The notes beneath the pieces were generated by a model, which was not told where the DNA came from, made no database searches, and saw only the letters and a program-made list of their open reading frames with translations. Made by a program: the position numbers and the translations under genes. DNA of 60,417 bases, taken from NCBI RefSeq assembly GCF_016786305.1, contig NZ_JADWYV010000025.1. The stretch is one strand, 5' to 3'. The stretch comes from Pseudofrankia nepalensis. GTDB lineage: Bacteria > Actinomycetota > Actinomycetes > Frankiales > Frankiaceae. This document shows positions 23,964 through 31,244 of the stretch, piece after piece (positions within the stretch are counted from its first letter, which is position 1; each line of letters begins with the position of its first letter).

Positions 23964-23977
23964 TGGCAACCGTGCCA
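23964..23977. promoter_or_regulatory. Candidate NrtR operator between pncB and nrtR
   Basis: TGGCA-ACCG-TGCCA is a perfect 5-bp inverted repeat inside the 169-base divergent gap. Its position 55 bases before pncB and ~100 before nrtR suits autorepression plus control of pncB. It is a symmetry match only, not a match to a consensus I can verify. Confidence 0.4.
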
Positions 23978-24078
23978 ACGCGCCGTTCGGCGTGTCCGGC
24001 GCGGCGCGCCCCGGCACGCACCCAACAGCCGCGTAACCCGCGCCGTCCGGGGCGGGCCGGGTGCGAGAAGCTAGATCT

Positions 24079-24837
24079 GTGAGCCGAGCGTCGACCCGCG
24101 GTGAAGGCAGCGTCGCCGGGGCGCGGCGCGGCCCAGCGGGCGCGCCGGGCGTCCCGAGCATCAGCGTGAGCGTGGACGTCGTGCTGCTCACGCTGCGGGC
24201 TGGGCGGCTGTGCGTGCTGGTCATCCAGCGAAACGAGGCCCCGTTCGAGGACTACTGGGCGCTGCCCGGCGGCTTCGTCGGCGCCGACGAGGACCTGGAC
24301 TCCTCGGCGCGCCGCCAGCTCACCGAGGAGACCGGCGTGACGACCGCCGGCCACCTGGAGCAGCTCTACACCTACGGCGACCCGGGCCGCGACCCGCGCA
24401 CCCGCGTGGTCAGCGTCGCCTACCTGGCGCTGCTGCCGAACCTGCCCCAGCCCGGCCCCGGGCAACGCGGCCAGCAGGCGCGCTGGTGGCCGGTCGAGGA
24501 CCTGGGCCCCCCGGACGGGCCGACGCTGGCGTTCGACCACCCGCGCATCGTCGCGGACGGCGTCGAGCGGGCCCGCTCGAAGCTGGAGTACACGCCGATG
24601 GCGGCCGCGTTCTGCGAGGAGCCGTTCACCCTCGCCGATCTGCGCCGGGTCTACGAAGCTGCCTGGGGCGTCGGCCTCGACCCGCCGAACTTCCGCCGTA
24701 AGGTGCTGTCCACGCCGGACTTCGTCGTCCCGGTCGGCGCCGTCAGCTCGCCGCGCGGCGGCGGGCGCCCCGCCCAGCTCTACCGCCGGGGCACCGCCAC
24801 CGCTCTGCACCCCCCGCTCCTGCGCCGCTCGGTATAG
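24079..24837 (+). CDS. nrtR: NrtR-type Nudix-related transcriptional regulator
   Basis: Regulator of 252 residues. The N-terminal half is a Nudix fold with the box spanning residues 65-87 (GFVGADEDLD ... RRQLTEETGV); Glu80 of the consensus REUXEE is Gln here, so hydrolysis is probably lost while nucleotide binding stays. The C-terminal half is the NrtR winged helix (FTLADLRRVYEAAWG ... NFRRKVLSTPDF ... AQLYRRG). NrtR proteins sense NAD-related ADP-ribose and repress NAD salvage, and the divergent gene is pncB, which makes the assignment strong. GAGAAG 8 nt before the GTG at 24079 supports the start. A hairpin follows the stop codon. Confidence 0.88.
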   Translation: MSRASTRGEGSVAGARRGPAGAPGVPSISVSVDVVLLTLRAGRLCVLVIQRNEAPFEDYWALPGGFVGADEDLDSSARRQLTEETGVTTAGHLEQLYTYGDPGRDPRTRVVSVAYLALLPNLPQPGPGQRGQQARWWPVEDLGPPDGPTLAFDHPRIVADGVERARSKLEYTPMAAAFCEEPFTLADLRRVYEAAWGVGLDPPNFRRKVLSTPDFVVPVGAVSSPRGGGRPAQLYRRGTATALHPPLLRRSV

Positions 24838-24845
24838 GCGTCGGC

Positions 24846-24869
24846 ACCGGCGCGTTCCCGCGCGCCGGT
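24846..24869 (+). terminator. Hairpin after nrtR
   Basis: ACCGGCGCG (24846-24854) pairs with CGCGCCGGT (24861-24869) around a 6-nt loop, 8 bases past the nrtR stop. GC-rich, without a U-tract. Confidence 0.5.
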
Positions 24870-25149
24870 CAGCCGGCGGGGTGACGGGCAGGGGCGGATC
24901 GACGGGACCGCGAAGCCGCCCGTCCGGGCGGGAACCGGCCGAGGGCGGAATGACCCGGCGCGGTTCGTCCCGGCGGGCCGCGCCGCGGGCCGGCGGCGGT
25001 GGGCGCGCCCGGCTCCCGCCGGGCCCCTGGGGGCGGGGATGGCCGCTGGGACAGGAAGCGTGGCCGGGCCAGGCCCCGTCGTGGCCGACTTCCGAGTGTG
25101 GCCGGTGCCCGACGGGAAGAGGTCCGTGGAATGCGTAACAATAGGCACC

Positions 25150-25440
25150 GTGACTGCCACCACCGTCTCACCCGCCGACATCGAGGAGATCGATGAGGCG
25201 CTCAGCGACGACCGGCCCTGGGTCACGGTCGTCTGGAACGACCCGATCAACCTGATGTCGTACGTCGCGTATGTCTTCCAGAAGCTGTTCGGCTATGACC
25301 GGGCAACGGCGCGCAAACTCATGCTCGACGTCCATCACAAGGGCCGGGCCTCCGTCAGCAGCGGCACCCGCGACGAGATGGAGCGCGACGCCGCGCGCCT
25401 GCACACCTACGGCCTCTGGGCGACCGTCCGCCAGGATTAG
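25150..25440 (+). CDS. clpS: ATP-dependent Clp protease adaptor ClpS
   Basis: Adaptor of 96 residues that recognises N-degron substrates and delivers them to the Clp ATPase/ClpP protease. The core PWVTVVWNDPINLMSYVAYV, FQKLFGYDRATARKLMLDVH and a final EMERDAARLHTYGLWATV match the family along its length, including the Asn-Asp-x-x-N of the binding pocket. The GTG at 25150 gives VTATTVSPADIEE, a normal length; upstream codons in frame include no better start. TAACAAT lies 7-8 nt before the GTG and could be a -10 for a leaderless transcript, but it is not a perfect TANNNT. A DUF2017 gene follows 2 bases after the stop, as in other actinobacteria. Confidence 0.92.
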   Translation: MTATTVSPADIEEIDEALSDDRPWVTVVWNDPINLMSYVAYVFQKLFGYDRATARKLMLDVHHKGRASVSSGTRDEMERDAARLHTYGLWATVRQD

Positions 25441-25442
25441 CC

Positions 25443-26093
25443 GTGCGCGGCGGGGGCGCGCCGACAGGGCCATACGAGCTGGGATGGATGTGCGACGCCG
25501 GTATGAGCGCACCGCGGGACGACGACGGGGACGTGGCGGACGAGTTGTACAGAGGGTTCGGTAACTGTTTCCGGCGGACCCGCAAGGGGGTCGAGCTGCG
25601 GCTGCCCCGCTGGGAGGGGACGCTGCTCACCGAGCTCGTGCGGCTGATGGACGGAATGCTCGAGCCGCCGCCGGTGGACGACCCGCTGGAAGCCCTGGTC
25701 GGCCTGCGCGACACCGCCCCGCCGCCGCCGGACGACCCGGCGCTGGCCCGGCTCCTGCCCGACCCGTACCCGGAGGACCCGTTGGCCTCCGGGGACTTCC
25801 GCCGCCGCCGCACCGACGACGCGCTGGCGCACAAGCGGGCGGCGGCCCACCGGGTGCTCGCGACCGTGCCCGCCCCCGGCGAGGTGCTGCTCCTCGACGA
25901 CGAAGCGGCGCAGGACTGGCTGACCACGCTCAACGACCTGCGGCTGGTCCTTGGCACCAGGCTCGGCATCACCGACGAGCGCTACTTCGACGAGCTCGGC
26001 GAGCTGACGCCCGACGACGAGCGTCTCCCGGTCATCCAGATGTACGAGCTGCTCACGGCCCTGGTGGACAACCTCATCCGCGCTCTCTACTGA
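25443..26093 (+). CDS. DUF2017 family protein downstream of clpS
   Basis: Protein of 216 residues of the DUF2017 family, which in actinobacteria almost always follows clpS. Visible core: FRRTRKGVELRLPRWEGTLL near residue 40, several Pro/Asp-rich loops, and the helical end DWLTTLNDLRLVLGTRLGIT ... QMYELLTALVDNLI. Function is not established; partnership with ClpS in protein turnover is suggested only by gene order. The GTG at 25443 begins 2 bases after the clpS stop and has AGGA 6 nt upstream inside the clpS end, so the genes are likely coupled. An ATG at 25503 would shorten it by 20 residues. Confidence 0.85.
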   Translation: MRGGGAPTGPYELGWMCDAGMSAPRDDDGDVADELYRGFGNCFRRTRKGVELRLPRWEGTLLTELVRLMDGMLEPPPVDDPLEALVGLRDTAPPPPDDPALARLLPDPYPEDPLASGDFRRRRTDDALAHKRAAAHRVLATVPAPGEVLLLDDEAAQDWLTTLNDLRLVLGTRLGITDERYFDELGELTPDDERLPVIQMYELLTALVDNLIRALY

Positions 26094-26137
26094 CGCCCTC
26101 CACCGACCGGCACCTCGAAGGCCGGGCATCTCATACG

Positions 26138-26551
26138 GTGGTCGGCGTGCTGCGCATCGACCCTGCCCTCCACCAGGCGATCATCGACCATGCCCGGCGT
26201 GACCACCCGGACGAGGCATGCGGCGTGGTCGCCGGTCCCGCCGGCTCGGACAACCCGGTCCGTTTCATCGCGATGGAGAACGCGGAGCGGTCGCCGACCT
26301 TCTACCGGTTCGACTCGATGGAGCAGCTGAAGGTCTGGCGGGAGATGGACGACCGGGACGAGGAGCCTGTCGTGATCTATCACTCGCATACCGCGACCGA
26401 GGCTTACCCGTCGAGGACCGACATCTCCTACGCCTCCGAGCCCGGTGCGCACTATGTGCTGGTCTCCACCCGTGAGCCCGACGTGACCGAGTTCCGCTCG
26501 TTCCGGATCATCGACGGCGCGGTCACCGAGGAGCCGGTCGAGATCGGCTGA
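26138..26551 (+). CDS. mec: CysO-cysteine peptidase Mec (JAMM metalloprotease)
   Basis: Zinc metallopeptidase of 137 residues of the JAMM/MPN+ group. The zinc site is complete: Glu26 in DEACG and H82-S-H84-x7-S92-x2-D95 (YHSHTATEAYPSRTD). In M. tuberculosis the orthologue (Rv1334) cleaves cysteine off the C-terminus of the sulfur carrier CysO, releasing free cysteine. Here it precedes cysO and cysM, so the same CysO-dependent pathway is expected. It is separated from cysO by ~615 bases carrying regulatory-looking sequence and a leader peptide, so cysOM may have their own promoter or attenuator. GTG at 26138 or 26147 could start it. Confidence 0.92.
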   Translation: MVGVLRIDPALHQAIIDHARRDHPDEACGVVAGPAGSDNPVRFIAMENAERSPTFYRFDSMEQLKVWREMDDRDEEPVVIYHSHTATEAYPSRTDISYASEPGAHYVLVSTREPDVTEFRSFRIIDGAVTEEPVEIG

Positions 26552-26594
26552 GGGTGCCGTCGCCTCCGGCCAGCGGCCGTCTTCGGCGCGGGGT

Positions 26595-26631
26595 CACAGC
26601 GGTTGTGCTCGGAGCCGGTGTCACATCTGTG
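26595..26631. promoter_or_regulatory. Two CACA/TGTG palindromes upstream of the cysteine leader peptide
   Basis: CACA-5-TGTG (26595-26607) and CACA-2-TGTG (26622-26631) lie one after the other, 27 bases centre to centre-scale apart, in the mec-leader gap. They could be paired operator half-sites near a promoter. No consensus can be claimed. Confidence 0.35.
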
Positions 26632-26673
26632 CAACGATGGTTGCTATGACCGCCCCCCGCCACCCGACGCGGC

Positions 26674-26753
26674 CCGGGGTTCCTTCCGGATCGGCGACAG
26701 GGTCCCTGCCGGATCGGCGTAGCCGATCTGGGAGGTCGGCGATCTGGAAGGTC
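26674..26753 (-). repeat. Copy B of an 80-nt two-hairpin interspersed repeat
   Basis: Read on the minus strand this 80-nt stretch is identical at 71 of 80 positions, without gaps, to 46448-46527 (+). It folds into two adjacent 7-bp hairpins with 3-nt loops. The first stem is GATCGGC/GCCGATC here and GATCCGC/GCGGATC in the other copy, so one base pair has changed on both sides. It lies 10 bases before the cysteine leader peptide start. Confidence 0.8.
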
Positions 26754-26762
26754 CGCGCCGCG

Positions 26763-26885
26763 ATGGCCGAGGGCATCCCGGAGCTGCGCCTGTTCGCGCG
26801 CCTGCACGTCGACCTGCTCCGGGTCGCCAGCGCCCGCTGTCACGACGCGCGCTGTCACGACACCCGCTGTCACGACATCCGCTGA
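26763..26885 (+). CDS. Cysteine-rich leader peptide upstream of cysO-cysM
   Basis: Short reading frame of 40 codons whose middle, LHVDLLRVASARC, matches the HVDLLRVASAxC motif of the actinobacterial putative leader peptides found before sulfur-metabolism genes. It ends with three near-identical five-residue units, RCHDA-RCHDT-RCHDI-R, placing Cys at 26, 31 and 36. All three Cys codons are TGT, the rarer choice in DNA this GC-rich. It sits between mec and cysO, so the likely role is cis control: ribosomes stalling at the Cys codons when charged tRNA-Cys is low would change folding of the RNA beyond it. The start is probably ATG 26763, with GGAAGG 11 nt before it; an ATG at 26646 is in frame but would translate through the hairpin repeat. 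Confidence 0.75.
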   Translation: MAEGIPELRLFARLHVDLLRVASARCHDARCHDTRCHDIR

Positions 26886-27018
26886 TCTTCTTCGCTGCCC
26901 GCGCGCCGTCGGGAAGCGCTCGCGGCGTGGCCGGCGTTGTAGCCGATGCGGCCCCCGGAGGCGCGGCCATGCTCATGGACGCGCGCGCGGACGCTGTGAA
27001 GCCTGAAACACTGGAGAC

Positions 27019-27060
27019 TGCTCGCGGGGCCGGCCAGCCCGACCGGCCCGGCCGCGAGCA
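27019..27060 (+). promoter_or_regulatory. Hairpin between leader peptide and cysO, possible attenuator
   Basis: TGCTCGCGG at 27019 pairs with CCGCGAGCA ending at 27060, a perfect 9-bp outer stem, and an inner GGCCGG/CCGGCC adds 6 bp after a 3-nt bulge. It begins ~135 bases after the leader peptide stop and ends 108 bases before cysO. This fits a terminator or ribosome-site-sequestering structure of an attenuation system, though no U-tract follows. Confidence 0.5.
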
Positions 27061-27167
27061 TGGACTTGGTCGAGACGAACACGTTTCGCGCCCGGATGCG
27101 CCGGGCGCGCCGCCGTCGCCCGCCGGGCGAAGGGCGCGACACGAAACCGAGGGAGACGAGGAGCACC

Positions 27168-27440
27168 ATGGCAGTCCAGGTCCGCGTGCCGACCATCCTG
27201 CGCAACTACACCGGCGGTTCGAAGGTCGTGGAGGGCGCGGGTGAGACCCTGGGCGCGCTGTTCGAGGACCTCGACACCCGCCACGCCGGGCTGCGCGGCC
27301 GCCTCGTCGCCGACGAGGGGCTGCACCGTTTCGTGAACGTCTACATCAACGACGAGGACGTCCGCTTCCTCGGTGGCCTCGACGCCAAGCTCTCCGACGG
27401 CGACAACGTGACTATTCTCCCCGCCGTCGCCGGCGGCTGA
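27168..27440 (+). CDS. cysO: Sulfur carrier protein CysO (MoaD/ThiS family)
   Basis: Ubiquitin-like sulfur carrier of 90 residues ending in the required Gly-Gly (AVAGG). The thiocarboxylated C-terminus donates sulfur to O-phosphoserine in a reaction catalysed by CysM, giving CysO-cysteine, which Mec then cleaves. The fold is recognisable from VRVPTILRNYTGG, a central HRFVNVYINDEDVRFLGGLD and LSDGDNVTILPAVAGG. ATG at 27168 follows GAGGAG by 4 bases; the frame is open further upstream but that part is Arg-rich filler. cysM begins 23 bases after the stop, so the two form an operon. Activation requires a MoeZ-like adenylating enzyme, which is not in this window. Confidence 0.94.
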   Translation: MAVQVRVPTILRNYTGGSKVVEGAGETLGALFEDLDTRHAGLRGRLVADEGLHRFVNVYINDEDVRFLGGLDAKLSDGDNVTILPAVAGG

Positions 27441-27463
27441 TCGGAAGTCGGCGGTAGCAGATC

Positions 27464-28411
27464 ATGCGTTACGACTCCCTGGTGAGCTCGGTGGGCCGGA
27501 CCCCTCTGGTCGGCCTGCCGAGGCTGTCGCCGTCCGCGGACGTCCGGCTGTGGGCCAAGCTGGAGCAGAACAACCCGACCGGCTCGATCAAGGACCGGGC
27601 GGCGCTGTGGATGGTGCAGGACGCCGAGAAGCGCGGCGTCCTCAGCCCCGGCGCGACCGTGCTCGAGCCGACGTCCGGCAACACCGGGATCTCGCTGGCC
27701 ATGGTCTGCAGCCAGCGGGGCTACCGCCTGATCTGCGTCATGCCCGAGAACACCTCGGTCGAGCGCCGCCAGCTGCTGACGATGTGGGGCGCCGAGATCA
27801 TCTTCTCGCCGGCGGCCGGCGGCTCGAACGAGGCGGTCGCGGTGGCCAAGCGCCTCGCGGCGGAACATCCCGACTGGGTGATGCTCTACCAGTACGGCAA
27901 CCCGGCGAACGCGCAGGCGCACTACGAGACGACCGGGCCCGAGATCCTCGAGGACCTGCCGAGCATCACCCACTTCGTCGCCGGCCTCGGCACCACCGGC
28001 ACGCTGATGGGCACCGGCCGCTACCTCAAGGAGCAAGTCCCGGGCATCACGGTCGTCGCCGCCGAGCCGCGCTACGGCGAGCTCGTCTACGGCCTGCGCA
28101 ACATCGACGAGGGCTTCGTGCCCGAGCTCTACGACCCGTCGGTGCTGACGTCGCGCTACTCGGTCGGCCCGCGCGAGGCGCTGCGGCGCACCCGCGAGCT
28201 GGTCACCGAGGAGGGCATCTTCGCCGGCATCTCCACCGGCGCGATCCTGCACGCCGCCCTCGCCCAGGCGGACAAGGCGGTGAAGGACGGCAAGCGCGCC
28301 GACATCGCCTTCATCGTCTGTGACGGCGGCTGGAAGTACCTGTCCACCGGCGCGTACGCCGGCACCCTCGAGGAGGCCGAAGCCGCCCTCGAAGGCCAGC
28401 TCTGGGCCTGA
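27464..28411 (+). CDS. cysM: O-phosphoserine sulfhydrylase CysM
   Basis: PLP enzyme of 315 residues that makes cysteine from O-phosphoserine and the thiocarboxylate of CysO. PLP-binding Lys43 lies in NPTGSIKDRAA; the phosphate loop is PTSGNTGISL, and GLGTTGTLMGTGRYLKE is the usual glycine-rich loop. Arg212 in YGLRNIDEGF corresponds to the Arg that recognises phosphoserine in M. tuberculosis CysM (Arg220 there), supporting this substrate over O-acetylserine. The length and neighbours (cysO immediately upstream, mec further upstream) agree. ATG 27464 is clear. After the stop the DNA shows a short run of an 8-bp repeat (CTGACCGC, about 28408-28437). Confidence 0.94.
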   Translation: MRYDSLVSSVGRTPLVGLPRLSPSADVRLWAKLEQNNPTGSIKDRAALWMVQDAEKRGVLSPGATVLEPTSGNTGISLAMVCSQRGYRLICVMPENTSVERRQLLTMWGAEIIFSPAAGGSNEAVAVAKRLAAEHPDWVMLYQYGNPANAQAHYETTGPEILEDLPSITHFVAGLGTTGTLMGTGRYLKEQVPGITVVAAEPRYGELVYGLRNIDEGFVPELYDPSVLTSRYSVGPREALRRTRELVTEEGIFAGISTGAILHAALAQADKAVKDGKRADIAFIVCDGGWKYLSTGAYAGTLEEAEAALEGQLWA

Positions 28412-28628
28412 CCGCCTGACCGCCTGACCGCCTGACCGGTGCCGCCGGGGCTCCCGGCGGTGCCGGGTCCGTCCCCGTCGAGCTGGTCGGCCGCGACACG
28501 CTGGTCGAGGAGCGGCGCGCCGGCCGATCCGGGCGTTCGCCACGTCCTCCGGTGGCCTTCAGAGCCGTCTTTCGGTGTTGGAAAGCGGCCAATAGCCGGA
28601 GTCGAACAACCGGGAAAGCCTGTTTCCA

Positions 28629-28634
28629 TACACT
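28629..28634 (+). promoter_or_regulatory. Candidate -10 for the ADP-ribosylglycohydrolase gene
   Basis: TACACT fits TANNNT and lies in a locally AT-richer patch 27 bases before the GTG at 28661. No convincing -35 is present. Confidence 0.35.
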
Positions 28635-28660
28635 GTGATCATGACTGGGGCGCTTCAAGG

Positions 28661-29629
28661 GTGACCGCGCGGGGTCGTGACGGAGATGATGCCGGTGGGA
28701 CGGGGCGACCGCCGGCCGGCCCGGCGATCGCGGGGGCGCTGACGGCGTATGCCTGTGGTGACGCCTTCGGACTTCCGTGGGAAGGATCAGCGCCGGGGGC
28801 GGCGGAGCCGGATCGCGCGATCGAGATCCCGGCTCGTGCGCGGTGGCCGCGCGGCGGCACGTCCGACGACACCGCCCTGACCCTGCTCGTGGCGGAGCAT
28901 CTGATCGCGTGCGGCGGGGCGGGCGACCCGGCCGATCTGCTGCGGACGCTGGCCGGGCGAGCCGAGTCGATCTTTGGACTTGGACCCAGCACGGTCGCGG
29001 CAATCCGGCACTTCCAGCGGTCCGGTCAATTGCCAGCGGAGGGCGGCCGGACCAACGGCGCGGCGATGCGGGCTCTGCCGGCCGGTTGGGCGACCCCCGC
29101 GGACGCCGCCGAGCTGCGCCGCCGGTGGGTCGTCACGCTGTCCTCGGCGACCCATCCCAGCCCTGACGCACAGGCCGCCGCGTGCGTCGTCGCCGCATGC
29201 GCGTCCTGGGCGATCGAGGGCGTTGACGGGCGGGCCCTTCTGGCGGTGGCGCTGGCGGAGGCGTCGGCGCTGCGAAAAGCCGGAATGAACGCCTCGTTGG
29301 AGGAACTGATCCGGGCGATCGATCAGGGCGCGTGGACACCGCCCACCACGGGCGTCAGCCTTGATCCGCTGGAGACCGTCGGTGCCGTGCTGCATTGCGT
29401 CAGCGCCACGTCGACGCTGGAATCGGCGATGCTGACGGCCGTGGGCCTCGGCGGGGATACGGACACGGTCGCCGCCCTGGTCGGCGGCATTCTCGCCCGC
29501 GGGCGCACCTCCGACCAGATATGCGCCGAGCTGACCTGGAACAGGCATGTCCTGCTCCCACCACCGGACTCCGTGAGAACCCTCGCGGACGGCCTGGCCG
29601 AACTGCGAGCGCGTCCGCTCCCGACGTAA
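28661..29629 (+). CDS. ADP-ribosylglycohydrolase (DraG-like) family protein
   Basis: Binuclear-magnesium hydrolase of about 322 residues, likely cytoplasmic, that removes ADP-ribose from a modified macromolecule or small molecule. The family motifs are complete: IAGALTAYACGDAFGLPWEG, the metal-binding GGTSDDTALTLL and GLGGDTDTVAALVGGIL. Nothing shows the target; DraG reverses nitrogenase ADP-ribosylation in some diazotrophs, but no nitrogenase or DraT gene is near. The GTG at 28661 is preferred since upstream in-frame sequence lacks family features; a candidate -10 is 27 bases before it. It follows cysM by ~250 bases in the place where M. tuberculosis has a rhomboid gene. Confidence 0.85.
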   Translation: MTARGRDGDDAGGTGRPPAGPAIAGALTAYACGDAFGLPWEGSAPGAAEPDRAIEIPARARWPRGGTSDDTALTLLVAEHLIACGGAGDPADLLRTLAGRAESIFGLGPSTVAAIRHFQRSGQLPAEGGRTNGAAMRALPAGWATPADAAELRRRWVVTLSSATHPSPDAQAAACVVAACASWAIEGVDGRALLAVALAEASALRKAGMNASLEELIRAIDQGAWTPPTTGVSLDPLETVGAVLHCVSATSTLESAMLTAVGLGGDTDTVAALVGGILARGRTSDQICAELTWNRHVLLPPPDSVRTLADGLAELRARPLPT

Positions 29630-29705
29630 AACCCTCCGCGCACAGCCATCGGACCGATCCCTAATGCCTTAGCCATGAGGTCCGGCCCACCCGTGTCCGG
29701 GCGCG

Positions 29706-29738
29706 GGATGTGAACCCAGGTCCTAGGGCGGCAGATCT
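29706..29738 (-). tRNA. Fragment of a tRNA-Leu 3' half, possible attachment site
   Basis: On the minus strand this reads GATCTGCCGCCCTAGG, 16 bases identical to the anticodon-arm/variable-arm part of the tRNA-Leu at 32078-32158, then GGGTTCACATCCC, a recognisable T-arm. The acceptor strand is not conserved and no full cloverleaf forms, so this is not a functional tRNA. Same orientation as the intact tRNA and 2.4 kb beyond its 3' end, as expected for an att duplicate of an integrated element. Confidence 0.55.
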
Positions 29739-29739
29739 A

Positions 29740-29956
29740 GGAAGGTCTCGTCCAAGATCAAGACGCGCTACCAGCGTTTCCGCGCCTCCACATGCCCCGC
29801 AAACCCCGCGAAAAGTCGGTCTCGACTGCCAGCCTATTCCGCGAGATCTCGCGCCAAACGATCAGCTATGACAGGACTTCAAGGTCAACGACGGAGGCTG
29901 GACCCTGACCTGGGTCAACAGGGCGGTGTCCGCGCGCACGGCCCGCGAGTACCACC
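29740..29956. other. Intergenic sequence without a recognised gene
   Basis: The stretch between the tRNA fragment and the PLP-enzyme stop has mildly lower GC and short frames only. It may be decayed mobile DNA; no transposase or integrase trace is recognisable. Confidence 0.35.
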
Positions 29957-30961
29957 TCAAGGTCTGACGACGTCCTCGCGCCGACCGGTGATGACCGCGA
30001 CGATGGTCGAGCCCGCCGAGATCCGCCCATCCGCGACCATCGCGAACAAGCCGTACATCATTTTCGCGACGTACACCCAGTCCAGGAGCAGGCCGTGTCG
30101 GCCGGCGAAGTCGTCGATGAAGGCGTCCAGTATCGGCGTGCGGCGGGCGAAGCCGCCGAAGTGGAACTCCTCGGCGATCCGCCAGTTGGCGGTTGTGTAG
30201 CCGAATGCGGCGCGCTGGAAAGCGGCGACTTCGTCAGCAAGGAAGCCGCCGCCCTTGAGCACGGAGACCCCGACCGCCTGTCGGTCCGGACCCAGCCCAC
30301 CGGCGAGGCCCGCGAGGGTGCCGCCGGTGCCGACCGGGCAGACGACTACGTCGACGTCGGGGACCTGGCCGACGAGCTCGGTCGCCAGCTGGGCGCAGCC
30401 AGCGACCGCCAGTTCGTTGCTGCCGCCTTCGGGGAGCAGGTAGAACGGGCCGAACTCGGCGGCCAGTTCGGCGAGCAGGCCCGGGTCTCGCTTGGCCCGG
30501 TAGCGGGTCCGGTCGAGGTAGGTCAGTCGCATCCCGTGCTGCTCGGTCGCGTGGGCGAGAACCGGATTGAGCGGCAGGTGCTCCTCTCCTCGGATCACGC
30601 CGACCGTGCGGAAGCCGAAGTGCCAACCGGCTGCCGCGGTCGCCGCGATGTGATTCGAGTACGCCCCGCCGAAGGTCAACAGCGTCTCTGCGCCCTGCTC
30701 GGCGGCCACGGCCAGGTTGCCGGCCAACTTCCGCCACTTGTTGCCCGGGAAGTCGGGGTGGATCAGGTCGTCCCGCTTGAGCAGCAGCCGCACCGCGCCC
30801 AGCCGGTCGTCCAGCAGCTCGGCCACCGGCGACGGCAACTCAAGCTCTGGCTTGTGTCCCCCCGCCTGCGTGCCCACCTGCGAAGCGTGCCACCCGGCAC
30901 CGCCAGCCATGACGGGCACCCCGGCGCCAATCATCCAAGCAAGTTCCACGGCCCGCCGCAT
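29957..30961 (-). CDS. D-cysteine desulfhydrase / ACC deaminase family PLP enzyme
   Basis: Fold-type II PLP enzyme of up to 334 residues. The PLP Lys is in FPGNKWRKLAGNL, preceded by LLLKRDDLIHPD; GGAYSNHIAATAAAG and CPVGTGGTLAGLAGGL are the phosphate- and glycine-rich loops. The family includes D-cysteine desulfhydrase, which yields pyruvate, H2S and ammonia, and 1-aminocyclopropane-1-carboxylate deaminase, relevant to plant-associated bacteria; these cannot be told apart securely here. The first start is ATG 30961, but the GTG at 30877 (VGTQAGG) gives an N-terminus closer to the family. It lies inside the possible tRNA-Leu island and close to cysteine biosynthesis genes. Confidence 0.83.
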   Translation of the reverse strand: MRRAVELAWMIGAGVPVMAGGAGWHASQVGTQAGGHKPELELPSPVAELLDDRLGAVRLLLKRDDLIHPDFPGNKWRKLAGNLAVAAEQGAETLLTFGGAYSNHIAATAAAGWHFGFRTVGVIRGEEHLPLNPVLAHATEQHGMRLTYLDRTRYRAKRDPGLLAELAAEFGPFYLLPEGGSNELAVAGCAQLATELVGQVPDVDVVVCPVGTGGTLAGLAGGLGPDRQAVGVSVLKGGGFLADEVAAFQRAAFGYTTANWRIAEEFHFGGFARRTPILDAFIDDFAGRHGLLLDWVYVAKMMYGLFAMVADGRISAGSTIVAVITGRREDVVRP

Positions 30962-31244
30962 GACTGAGCCTGAATGTCGTGCTACGGCGCAGCTCGGACC
31001 GGGCGGGCCGCCGGCGCCGCGTCGCTGTGGCCCGCGGCCGCATAGGCCGCATAGGCTGCCTGCCGAATTGCGCTCTTTAGAGGATCAAGGCGCGTGCTTC
31101 GCTCGCCTACGCGGCCGCCGAGCCGCTCGGTGGTTTGGCGGACTTGCGCATGCGGCCCTGGGCGGCCGTAAGCGCCACCGCCCGCGGTCAATGACGACAG
31201 CGTCCCCACCGAGCGAGCAACTCCACACTATTGGCCCGTCAGAT

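Noticed and set aside
28661..29629. Nitrogenase-related DraG function for the ADP-ribosylglycohydrolase
   Set aside because: No nif or draT genes are in the window; family membership alone does not support it.
29706..29790. Second functional tRNA
   Set aside because: Only the anticodon/variable-arm piece and a T-arm are recognisable; acceptor and D arms do not pair.
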